The translations under genes were made by a program, and so were the position numbers. Below, one piece after another: positions 1 through 5,332 of a DNA stretch of 7,668 nt. Origin of the DNA: Acidobacteriota bacterium (GTDB lineage Bacteria > Acidobacteriota > Terriglobia > Acidiferrales > UBA7541); NCBI GenBank assembly GCA_003131705.1, contig PKUY01000363.1, positions 10,497 to 18,164 on the forward strand. Reading direction: 5' to 3'. Each line of letters starts with the position of its first letter. The stretch's first letter is position 1. The notes beneath the pieces are model-generated. The model was given only the letters and a program-made list of their open reading frames with translations, searched no databases and was not told the origin of the DNA.

Positions 1-187
1 GCGCGGGATTCTCGACTACCCGCACTACACACGGCCGCAATCGTTTCGCGGATGGGATGTGCCGGACGTTCTCATCGGCGGCAATCATGAAGAGGTTCGC
101 CGCTGGCGCCATAGACAAGCGCTCGAAAAAACGCGGCGCAACAGGCCTGACTTGTTAGACGCTAGATCTCTCAGCATCCCGGACTAG
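1..187 (+). CDS. trmD: tRNA (guanine-N1-)-methyltransferase TrmD, C-terminal end (5'-truncated by window)
   Basis: This is the last 61 codons of TrmD, read from base 2 in frame and ending in TAG at 185-187. TrmD uses S-adenosylmethionine to methylate N1 of G37 in tRNAs, next to the anticodon, which prevents +1 frameshifting; it acts in the cytoplasm as a homodimer. The visible residues carry the family's conserved stretch GILDYPHYTRP, then VPDVLIGGNHEEVRRWR and a terminal KTRRNRPDLL, typical of the C-terminal domain that contacts tRNA. The catalytic aspartate of the family (Asp169 in E. coli) should lie a few residues upstream, outside the window. rplS follows 138 bases later, as in the widespread rpsP-rimM-trmD-rplS cluster. 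The identification is firm from motif match and context; the N-terminal SAM-binding knot cannot be judged here. Confidence 0.95.
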   Translation, partial: RGILDYPHYTRPQSFRGWDVPDVLIGGNHEEVRRWRHRQALEKTRRNRPDLLDARSLSIPD

Positions 188-224
188 GGCGACTTCATCG
201 AGAATCCGCGACCGGATGGACCAC

Positions 225-248
225 GGCCAACTTTCAGATAGGCCAACT
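225..248. repeat. Two direct copies of GGCCAACT upstream of rplS
   Basis: The octamer GGCCAACT occurs at 225-232 and again at 241-248, a start-to-start distance of 16 bases, just upstream of a consensus TATAAT at 262-267. It lies in the trmD-rplS spacer, outside any gene. It may be a pair of protein-binding half-sites or chance; nothing else in the sequence decides between these. Confidence 0.4.
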
Positions 249-261
249 AAGGCGAATTCAT

Positions 262-267
262 TATAAT
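262..267 (+). promoter_or_regulatory. Candidate -10 box of an rplS promoter
   Basis: A perfect TATAAT stands in the AT-rich patch between trmD and rplS. Transcription would start near 274 and give a leader of about 50 bases before the rplS ATG at 326. No good -35 hexamer is present at the right distance (239-244 reads TAGGCC), and there is no TG extension, so the promoter may be weak or need an activator. rplS may also be read through from trmD, since no terminator is visible between the two genes. Confidence 0.4.
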
Positions 268-325
268 TGGAAATTGTGCGTTGTGTGCTGGCCCCACCTG
301 AGCGGGTCTGCCTGGAAAACGAGTC

Positions 326-706
326 ATGAAACCGATTATCGCGAAGGTGCAGCAGTCCCAACTCCGCAAGGACCACCCGGTGTTCCGCCCCGGGGACACG
401 ATCAAGGTACATGTCCGCCTGAAAGAAGGCGACAAAGAGCGCATCCAGCCATTCGAGGGCGTGGTGATGAGCCGACGCGGAGAGCTTTTGGGCGAGAGTT
501 TTACAGTGCGCCGCGTGAGCTTCGGCGTGGGCGTCGAGCGTATTTTCCCGGTGCATTCCCCGATGATCAGCTCGATTGAGGTGATGCGACAAGGCCGCGT
601 GCGCCGCGCGAAACTGAACTATCTGCGCGCGCGCAGGGGCAAGGCCGCCCGCATCAAGCGCGTCGAGGTATTCGACGCGGTGGTCGCACCCGCCTCCCAG
701 GAATAG
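326..706 (+). CDS. rplS: 50S ribosomal protein L19
   Basis: This 126-residue protein is ribosomal protein L19, a large-subunit protein at the interface with the 30S subunit. Family hallmarks are visible in order: the hydrophilic N-terminus, [28 protein letters not shown] (written here only as residues about 20-47), the [14 protein letters not shown] segment, [12 protein letters not shown] around residues 72-83, and a basic tail with [16 protein letters not shown]. Most L19 proteins are 110-130 residues, so the length is normal. The ATG at 326 has only a weak Shine-Dalgarno-like GAG two bases upstream; it is chosen because it gives the normal L19 start [14 protein letters not shown]. The gene follows trmD, its usual partner, and is closed by a strong terminator. 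The acidic tail after ARIKRVEVF is ordinary for the family. Confidence 0.98.
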   Translation: MKPIIAKVQQSQLRKDHPVFRPGDTIKVHVRLKEGDKERIQPFEGVVMSRRGELLGESFTVRRVSFGVGVERIFPVHSPMISSIEVMRQGRVRRAKLNYLRARRGKAARIKRVEVFDAVVAPASQE

Positions 707-728
707 GCGAACGCTGCCGAGATTTTTG

Positions 729-763
729 GCCCGCTCTGGTTTTCACCGGAGCGGGCTTTTTTG
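729..763 (+). terminator. Intrinsic terminator after rplS
   Basis: Bases 729-736 (GCCCGCTC) pair perfectly with 749-756 (GAGCGGGC). The stem continues inward through a T-G wobble (737/748), two G-C pairs and a T-A pair, closing on the four-base loop TTTC at 741-744. A run of six T follows at 757-762. This 12-base-pair stem with a U-tract is a classic rho-independent terminator and ends the trmD-rplS transcript 22 bases after the rplS stop. Confidence 0.94.
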
Positions 764-797
764 TTTCTATTCGGCTTTGGAACATCCCCCCGGCGCC

Positions 798-830
798 TGG
801 CATACGGAATCTGCCATGGAAATTCTGCCA
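798..830. repeat. Three 14-base-phased TGGCA/TGCCA half-sites
   Basis: TGGCA at 798-802 is followed by its inverted form TGCCA at 812-816 and again at 826-830, so the starts are exactly 14 bases apart. The last two copies share the longer word TCTGCCA, and the outer words CGGAAT at 805-810 and 833-838 are also repeated. The block lies in the non-coding gap between the rplS terminator and rnhB, about 95 bases before the rnhB start. It could be an operator, but no known regulator is recognised. Confidence 0.35.
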
Positions 831-907
831 ATCGGAATCACACGCACGTCGGCTGACTTGAATCGCGTCACAATTATGTATCCTGAAGACTGATCTCGCG
901 AGCCGTG

Positions 908-916
908 TGCTAAAAT
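908..916 (+). promoter_or_regulatory. Extended -10 promoter element for rnhB, leaderless type
   Basis: The sequence TGCTAAAAT matches the extended -10 form TGnTAnnnT, with TAAAAT one base off TATAAT. It ends at 916 and the ATG at 925 follows after eight bases. Since bacterial RNA polymerase normally starts about 6-8 bases after the -10 box, the first base of the mRNA would fall at or within two bases of the ATG. No convincing -35 box was found, as is common for extended -10 promoters. The element overlaps the alternative GTG at 907, which argues against that start. Confidence 0.5.
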
Positions 917-924
917 CGCCGCCG

Positions 925-1599
925 ATGGGACGTCTCTGTTCGGCGCGATATGAACGCGATGCACGCCAGTGCGGTTGGCAGCGCATAGCGGGATTGGACG
1001 AAGCGGGCCGGGGCTCGCTGTTCGGTCCAGTCGTGGCCGGCGCGGTGGTGCTCAATCCCAGGCGACGAATCGTCGGCCTTGACGATTCCAAAAAACTGAC
1101 GCCCGAGCGGCGACGCGAACTCGCCGAACGCATCCGCGAGCACGCTCTTGCGTGGGCGGTGGCCGAAATTGACGCCAGCCGCATTGATGCCTGGAACATC
1201 TATCAGGCCAGCCGCCAGGCAATGGTCGCGGCAATCTCGCAGCTCAATCCGTTTCCGGATTATCTTCTGCTTGATGCGATCGAGCTCGACCTCCCGATCG
1301 AGCAAAAAGCATTGATCCACGGCGACGCGCGCTCTGTTTCCATTGCCGCAGCGTCGATTCTGGCGAAGGTCGATCGTGACCGTCGCATGGAGGAATTCGA
1401 CCAGCAATATCCTCAATACGGACTCGCACAGAACAAGGGTTACGGCACGCCGGACCATCTCGAAGCGCTGCGCCGGCACGGACCATCGCCGCTGCACCGT
1501 TTTTCTTACGCACCGGTGCGCGAGGCGCGATGCTGGGCCAGTGGCGCCGAGCAAACTCCGCTGCCGCTGGGGATTCCATCAAATGCATTGGGTGGTTAA
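925..1599 (+). CDS. rnhB: Ribonuclease HII
   Basis: The 224-residue product is RNase HII, which cuts the RNA strand of RNA-DNA hybrids and nicks 5' of single ribonucleotides misincorporated in DNA, starting ribonucleotide excision repair. The four catalytic acidic residues are visible: D25 and E26 in GLDEAGRG, D117 in LLLDAIEL and D134 in HGDARSVS. The helix SIAAASILAKVDRD and the C-terminal signature NKGYGTPDHLEAL followed by HGPSPLHRFSYAPV are also intact. The residue after the third aspartate is Ala rather than the common Gly, and His replaces Lys before GD; both are minor. A short tail of about 25 residues after YAPV is not conserved. A GTG at 907 would add six residues, but it lies over the apparent -10 element, so the ATG at 925 is preferred. 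No Shine-Dalgarno sequence precedes it. The EthD-like gene follows after 34 bases and may be co-transcribed. Confidence 0.96.
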   Translation: MGRLCSARYERDARQCGWQRIAGLDEAGRGSLFGPVVAGAVVLNPRRRIVGLDDSKKLTPERRRELAERIREHALAWAVAEIDASRIDAWNIYQASRQAMVAAISQLNPFPDYLLLDAIELDLPIEQKALIHGDARSVSIAAASILAKVDRDRRMEEFDQQYPQYGLAQNKGYGTPDHLEALRRHGPSPLHRFSYAPVREARCWASGAEQTPLPLGIPSNALGG

Positions 1600-1617
1600 T
1601 TAGTCCGCACGAAAAAC

Positions 1618-1626
1618 AAGGGGGGA
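1618..1626 (+). promoter_or_regulatory. Strong purine-rich ribosome binding site of the EthD-like gene
   Basis: AAGGGGGGA lies eight bases before the ATG at 1634. It is the clearest ribosome binding site in the window and fixes the start of the EthD-like gene, in contrast to the SD-less rnhB just upstream. Confidence 0.7.
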
Positions 1627-1633
1627 TACAAGA

Positions 1634-1945
1634 ATGATCAAGGTCGGCGTATTTTACCCAAACAGCGAAGGCGCAAAATTTGACATGGCTTACTACCTGC
1701 AGAAGCACATCCCCATGGCCCGTCAGAAGGTAGGGCCAGCTCTCAAGAGCGTTGCCGTCGAACAGGGCCTGGCTGGCGGAGCGCCTGGTGCTCCCATGAC
1801 GTATATCGCCATTGGCCATCTGACGTTCGATTCCATCGACGCATTCCAAGCTTCGTTCGGGCCCCATGCACAAGCAATCTTGGCAGACGTTCCCAACTAC
1901 ACCAACGTCCAGCCCATCGTTCAGATCAGCGAAGTGAAAATGTAA
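1634..1945 (+). CDS. EthD-family protein (dimeric alpha/beta barrel, small conserved protein)
   Basis: This 103-residue protein matches the EthD family (PF07110; the TIGR02118 type) as I remember it. Features seen are the N-terminal strand MIKVGVFYPNSEGAKFDMAY, the helix motif YLQKHIPMAR (residues about 21-30) that corresponds to the family's H-x-P motif, a central IAIGHLTFDSIDAFQASFGPH segment, and the ending DVPNYTNVQPIVQISEV. Such proteins fold as ferredoxin-like dimers with a small cavity. EthD itself is required for ethyl tert-butyl ether degradation, but its reaction is unclear, and most relatives have no known substrate; no function should be assigned from the name. There is no signal peptide or membrane segment, so it is cytoplasmic. 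It lies 34 bases after rnhB and is followed by a terminator, so the pair may form a short operon. Confidence 0.9.
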   Translation: MIKVGVFYPNSEGAKFDMAYYLQKHIPMARQKVGPALKSVAVEQGLAGGAPGAPMTYIAIGHLTFDSIDAFQASFGPHAQAILADVPNYTNVQPIVQISEVKM

Positions 1946-1976
1946 CGGCAGGTTTGATCCCCCAAATTGGCCGCCT

Positions 1977-2023
1977 GAAGGCCCCTGTTGGCGTTATGAG
2001 ACCCTCGGGGGACCTTCCTTTTT
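1977..2023 (+). terminator. Probable intrinsic terminator after the EthD-like gene
   Basis: GAAGGCCCC at 1977-1985 pairs with GGGG (2008-2011) and CCTTC (2013-2017), with one bulged A at 2012. The nine-base-pair stem is followed by C and five T at 2018-2023. The loop is long (about 22 bases), so termination may be incomplete. Its place 32 bases after the stop codon fits a terminator for the rnhB-EthD transcript. Confidence 0.65.
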
Positions 2024-2121
2024 GCCTGTATTGGGGCTTCCGACGCGGGAGGCACCTTTCGCCCTGTTATCCCCTTCGTCACCAGCCCCATTGGGCCTGA
2101 TGGACCCTGGTTTTCCACGCG

Positions 2122-2130
2122 TGCTAACCT
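2122..2130 (+). promoter_or_regulatory. Candidate extended -10 element for the TPR gene
   Basis: TGCTAACCT fits the pattern TGnTAnnnT and resembles the elements before rnhB and the AI-2E gene. A start near 2137 would give a leader of about 65 bases before the ATG at 2204. No -35 box is clear. The match to TATAAT is modest (three positions), so this is tentative. Confidence 0.3.
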
Positions 2131-2133
2131 TCA

Positions 2134-2189
2134 GTTCCGAGCTGTGTTTTCGGCTCGAACACGCGGTTCAGGGCCGGCAGGGTCCGGGC
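2134..2189 (+). other. Two bulged hairpins in the leader of the TPR gene
   Basis: GTTCCGAGC at 2134-2142 pairs with GCTCGAAC at 2153-2160, leaving one C bulged and a ten-base loop. A second, shorter hairpin joins GCCGG at 2173-2177 to CCGGGC at 2184-2189, again with one bulge. Neither is followed by a T-run, so they are not terminators. They lie between the candidate promoter and the chosen ATG at 2204 and may shape the mRNA leader. No known riboswitch was recognised. Confidence 0.35.
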
Positions 2190-2203
2190 ACGCAAAAGCA
2201 TCC

Positions 2204-5029
2204 ATGGCCTTCAATAAAAATAAAGCGCTGGAAGGCGCTCTAAAGTTCCTCAACCAGGGCAAGGTCCCTCAGGCCATCGGCGAATACCAGCAGATCCTTC
2301 GACACGATCCCAAGGACCAGGCAACATTAATGACAGTGGGCGATCTGTTCGCCCGTCAGGGAGACATGCCGCAAGCCATCGAGTATTTCGAGCGGCTCGC
2401 GCAGGTTTACCTGAACGACGGCTTCAACAGCAAAGCCATCGCGATCTATAAAAAGATTGCCAAGCTTGCGCCTGCCGAGCTCGCGCCGCTCGAACGGCTT
2501 GCCGACCTGTACGTCCAGCAAGGAGTGCTCAGCGAAGCGCGGCCTTTGTTTCTGCAGATTGCTGAAGCGCACCTGAAGGCAAACCGCGCACCCAAGGCTG
2601 TCGAAGTCCTGCACCGGCTTCTCGAAGTCGAGCCGGAAAATCCGCGTGTTCAAATGCGGCTGGCGGAACTCTACAACGTGATGGGCCAGAAGAAGGAAGC
2701 AGCCCAGACGTACTTCGCGTATGCGCAGAGGCTCTTTGACCGAGGTGAGAACGACGAGGCGGAGAAGTTGATCGAACGAGCGCTCGGGGTTGATCCCAGC
2801 AACGCGCCCGCGCTGCTTCTGAAGGCGAAGATTCTGGGGATGGCCCACAAGAATGACGAAGCTATTGCGATCCTCGAGAGTCATCCGGAGGCGGGCGCAG
2901 GCGGCGAAGTCACCAACCTGCTTGTAGAGTCAGAAATCAATTCCGGCAAATGGGATAAGGCTGCGGACCGCGCCCGCAAGCAATTGGCTTGTGGGACTAC
3001 CCATACCGAGCTATTCGAGAGGGTAGTCAACGCTCTGCTAGAGGCCGGGAAGACGCGCGAGGCACTTCCGCTGATCAACGACCTGCGTGCTCCCCTGATC
3101 GAAACCGGTGACCAGGACAAGTTTCTCAAGCTGCTTTCGAGCGCCATCGATAAGCTCCCGGGCGATACTGAGCCGCTCGAGATGCTCGCCGATTTCTCCC
3201 GGCACAACAGCGATCCATTCCAGCTGACTGCGGCTCTAAGCCGGCTTGTCGACGCCTATGCCGCCGCCGGAAATTACTCGCGCGCCGAAGAAATGCTGCA
3301 GGAGATGATCGAGCGGAATACGGACGACGAACGACTGGTCGCGCGCCTCGATCAACTGCGTGCTCGCAGGAGCGGATCGCCAACGCCGCCAATGGAAGCC
3401 CCGGCGAGCTTGGCGGAATTGACCTCCAGAGAAGACCTCGCTCCCGCTGAAGAAAGCTCCGCAGAAGCGCTCCTTGCCGAAGTCGCGCCCCCGATTCCCG
3501 CAACGATCACCGAAGGGCCGCTGGATGAGGAAACGCAGCGCTATATCGCGCAGGCGCTGACCGATGTCGATCTCTTCTCGAGTTACGGGCTGACCCAAAA
3601 GGCCTCGCACCTTCTCGAGAATGTGCTCCAACGCGCTCCGCGCCATACGGCGACGCTCGAGCGCTTGCTCGATCTGTATCTCGGCGCGGGCAACGAACGC
3701 CGGACTGCAGAGCTCGCTTCCCAGCTTGAGCAAATCCATCGCGAGCGCGGAGATGCTGTCAACGCTGAGCGCTTTGCCACACTGAGTCAGAGATTCCAGA
3801 AGGCAGCTGGCATAACGGCCGAAGAAATGCCGCCAGCTCCGACGGCGCCAGCCCCCGGGGTTGCCGAGCCGACGGCGGTCACCGAAACCGCATCGATGAA
3901 GTTCACCCTGGCGGATGAACCCGCCTCATCCGCAGAATCAGCGCCTTCAGGACCAGCGGAATTCGAAGTACCACTAACGCCGTTTGAACAAGAGCAGGAG
4001 CCCGACGTCGCAGAAGTCCCGCAAGCAAGTGCTGCATCCGAGCCGGCGCGGGTTGCTGCGGAGACAAGCGAGGCCAAGCCTGCGGTCGCGAGCGAAGAGG
4101 TGGACCTGTCGGATGAGTGGGAGGCGATGGTTCAAGAGGTAGCCGAGCCTGACACTGTCGCTGAGCGTGTACCTGAACCTGTGCTTGAAACTGAACCGGT
4201 GGCCGCTCCCGAACCTGTGCACGCTGCAGAGGAAACGATCGAACTCGATCCGGTGCCAGACGCAGAACCGATCGAGGTACTGGAGGCGACTCCGGAACCA
4301 TCTCCTGAACCTACATTCGAATTCATTGAGACGCCTGCCGAAGAAATGCCCGCGGCCGAAATAGTGTCCGCCGAAAGCAGTGAATTCGAACTCGAATTGA
4401 CACCGAAGCCGGCAGCAGTCCAAGGCAAGACGATCACCGCGACCACCGAAGACTTCCTCAGCGAGCTTGCCGCAGAAGTCGAGGACATGGAATCGCCTAC
4501 ACATGTGCCAGCAATGATGGCCGCGGCGTCACCGACGGCTGGCGCGTCCGAGACCGTTCCCGAGGTGACCGCGGAGAGCCTGAACGAATTGGCCGAAGTT
4601 TTCCAGGAATTCCGCAGTGAACTGGGCGAACTGGGCGAGGAAGACGAAGACCTCGAAAACCACTACAACCTCGGCATTGCTTATCGCGAGATGGGTCTGC
4701 TCGACGAAGGCATCGGAGAATTTCAGAAGGTGGCGAAAGCGGTGCAAAATGGAAAACCGTTCCGCTACGCCATGAATTGTTCGACGCTGCTCGCGGTTTC
4801 TTTCATGGATAAAGGCGAGCCGAAAATTGCTTCCTTGTGGTATCAGCGGGCGCTAGCACTGCCGGGACTGGACCAGGAAACGATCCTCGCTCTGCGGTAT
4901 GACCTCGGTGTCTCGCTCGACCTGGCCGGCGAATCCTCAGCGGCGCTCGACAGCTTCCGTCAGGTTTACGCTATGAATATCGATTACCGCGACGTAGCCG
5001 ACCGCATCGCCATTCTGCAAAAACATTAA
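2204..5029 (+). CDS. Large tetratricopeptide-repeat protein with acidic Pro/Glu/Ala-rich linker
   Basis: The 941-residue product is a helical-repeat scaffold of unknown role. Residues about 7-390 form an array of TPR-like helix pairs, for example GKVPQAIGEYQQILRHDPKD, then GDMPQAIEYFERLAQVY and ALGVDPSNAPALLLKAKILG. A first low-complexity stretch (about 393-435) precedes a second TPR block (about 440-536) that includes LFSSYGLTQKASHLLENVL. Residues about 543-743 are rich in Ala, Pro and Glu and probably disordered. A short helix (TEDFLSELAAEVEDM, near 747-761) and a C-terminal TPR unit (LENHYNLGIAYREMGLLDEG onward, about 818-941) end the protein. There is no signal peptide or membrane segment, so it should be cytoplasmic and bind other proteins. 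The ATG at 2204 is preferred to a GTG 60 bases upstream because the extra residues are Gly/Arg-rich and unlike a TPR protein; neither start has a clear ribosome binding site. TPR proteins of this type occur in Acidobacteria as I recall. Its partner cannot be told from context. Confidence 0.9.
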   Translation: MAFNKNKALEGALKFLNQGKVPQAIGEYQQILRHDPKDQATLMTVGDLFARQGDMPQAIEYFERLAQVYLNDGFNSKAIAIYKKIAKLAPAELAPLERLADLYVQQGVLSEARPLFLQIAEAHLKANRAPKAVEVLHRLLEVEPENPRVQMRLAELYNVMGQKKEAAQTYFAYAQRLFDRGENDEAEKLIERALGVDPSNAPALLLKAKILGMAHKNDEAIAILESHPEAGAGGEVTNLLVESEINSGKWDKAADRARKQLACGTTHTELFERVVNALLEAGKTREALPLINDLRAPLIETGDQDKFLKLLSSAIDKLPGDTEPLEMLADFSRHNSDPFQLTAALSRLVDAYAAAGNYSRAEEMLQEMIERNTDDERLVARLDQLRARRSGSPTPPMEAPASLAELTSREDLAPAEESSAEALLAEVAPPIPATITEGPLDEETQRYIAQALTDVDLFSSYGLTQKASHLLENVLQRAPRHTATLERLLDLYLGAGNERRTAELASQLEQIHRERGDAVNAERFATLSQRFQKAAGITAEEMPPAPTAPAPGVAEPTAVTETASMKFTLADEPASSAESAPSGPAEFEVPLTPFEQEQEPDVAEVPQASAASEPARVAAETSEAKPAVASEEVDLSDEWEAMVQEVAEPDTVAERVPEPVLETEPVAAPEPVHAAEETIELDPVPDAEPIEVLEATPEPSPEPTFEFIETPAEEMPAAEIVSAESSEFELELTPKPAAVQGKTITATTEDFLSELAAEVEDMESPTHVPAMMAAASPTAGASETVPEVTAESLNELAEVFQEFRSELGELGEEDEDLENHYNLGIAYREMGLLDEGIGEFQKVAKAVQNGKPFRYAMNCSTLLAVSFMDKGEPKIASLWYQRALALPGLDQETILALRYDLGVSLDLAGESSAALDSFRQVYAMNIDYRDVADRIAILQKH

Positions 5030-5048
5030 TTTTCCATGCAGGTGTCTG

Positions 5049-5077
5049 TTGCCAGTGCGCTGATATTCCCCGATAAT
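5049..5077 (+). promoter_or_regulatory. Sigma-70-type promoter for the small membrane protein and thiE
   Basis: TTGCCA (5049-5054, five of six matches to TTGACA) and GATAAT (5072-5077, five of six matches to TATAAT) are separated by exactly 17 bases. This is the best complete promoter in the window. Transcription would begin near 5084, leaving only about six bases before the ATG at 5090. The promoter lies inside the upstream extension that an ATG at 5036 would need, so that start is unlikely. Confidence 0.65.
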
Positions 5078-5089
5078 CCTAGCTCGACA

Positions 5090-5332
5090 ATGAGCCGCAT
5101 GTTCCGCGTCCTCCTACTATTACTTTGGCTTGCGTTTGGGCTGGCGCTGATTCTGGTGCCATGGTCGGATCTCTGGGAAACAAATTATTTCCTCTATCAG
5201 TATCCGGCGTTGGCACTTTTCCTAAAGAATGGATTTCTGCGCGGTGCGATTTCCGGATTAGGATTCATGAACGTTCTATTGGCCCTCGAAGCGTTCCGCC
5301 GCAGGACTCCCTCCATTGCCAGCCGCACCTGA
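5090..5332 (+). CDS. Small two-helix membrane protein, function unknown
   Basis: The 80-residue product has a short basic start (MSRMFR), a hydrophobic helix at about residues 7-26 (VLLLLLWLAFGLALILVPW), an aromatic stretch with NYFLYQYPALALFL, a second hydrophobic segment around 49-69 (LRGAISGLGFMNVLLALEAF) and a basic tail FRRRTPSIASRT. Two membrane passes with both ends inside is the likely topology. I do not recognise a named family, though small proteins of this form are familiar before acidobacterial thiE as I recall. The start at 5090 is chosen over 5036 because a good promoter lies between them. The gene overlaps thiE by 17 bases, so the two are almost surely one transcript and translationally coupled, but a thiamine-related role is only a guess by association. 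Confidence 0.75.
   Translation: MSRMFRVLLLLLWLAFGLALILVPWSDLWETNYFLYQYPALALFLKNGFLRGAISGLGFMNVLLALEAFRRRTPSIASRT

Noticed and set aside
798..816. Sigma-54 promoter, suggested by TGGCA followed by TGC.
   Set aside because: The GG and GC dinucleotides start 14 bases apart rather than the 12 required, so the spacing is wrong.
910..1554. Minus-strand open frame of 214 codons opposite rnhB.
   Set aside because: rnhB on the other strand has all catalytic motifs; the antisense translation has none and is rich in Arg as expected from a shadow frame.
2144..2203. GTG start for the TPR protein, adding 20 residues.
   Set aside because: The extra residues are Gly/Arg/Ser-rich, the sequence contains two hairpins, and MAFNKNKALEGAL is the natural beginning of the TPR fold. 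Not fully excluded.
2022..2243. A 73-residue frame in the gap before the TPR gene.
   Set aside because: It starts at a TTG directly on the terminator T-run, overlaps the real gene in another frame, and its translation resembles no protein.
3236..4504. Long open frames on the minus strand opposite the TPR gene (for instance 3236-3739 and 3974-4504).
   Set aside because: They are shadows of a GC-rich coding gene, with low-complexity translations, no ribosome binding sites and no recognisable domain.
5036..5089. Earlier ATG at 5036 for the small membrane protein.
   Set aside because: A near-consensus promoter at 5049-5077 lies within this stretch, and the extra 18 residues would bury the basic start MSRMFR in front of the first helix.
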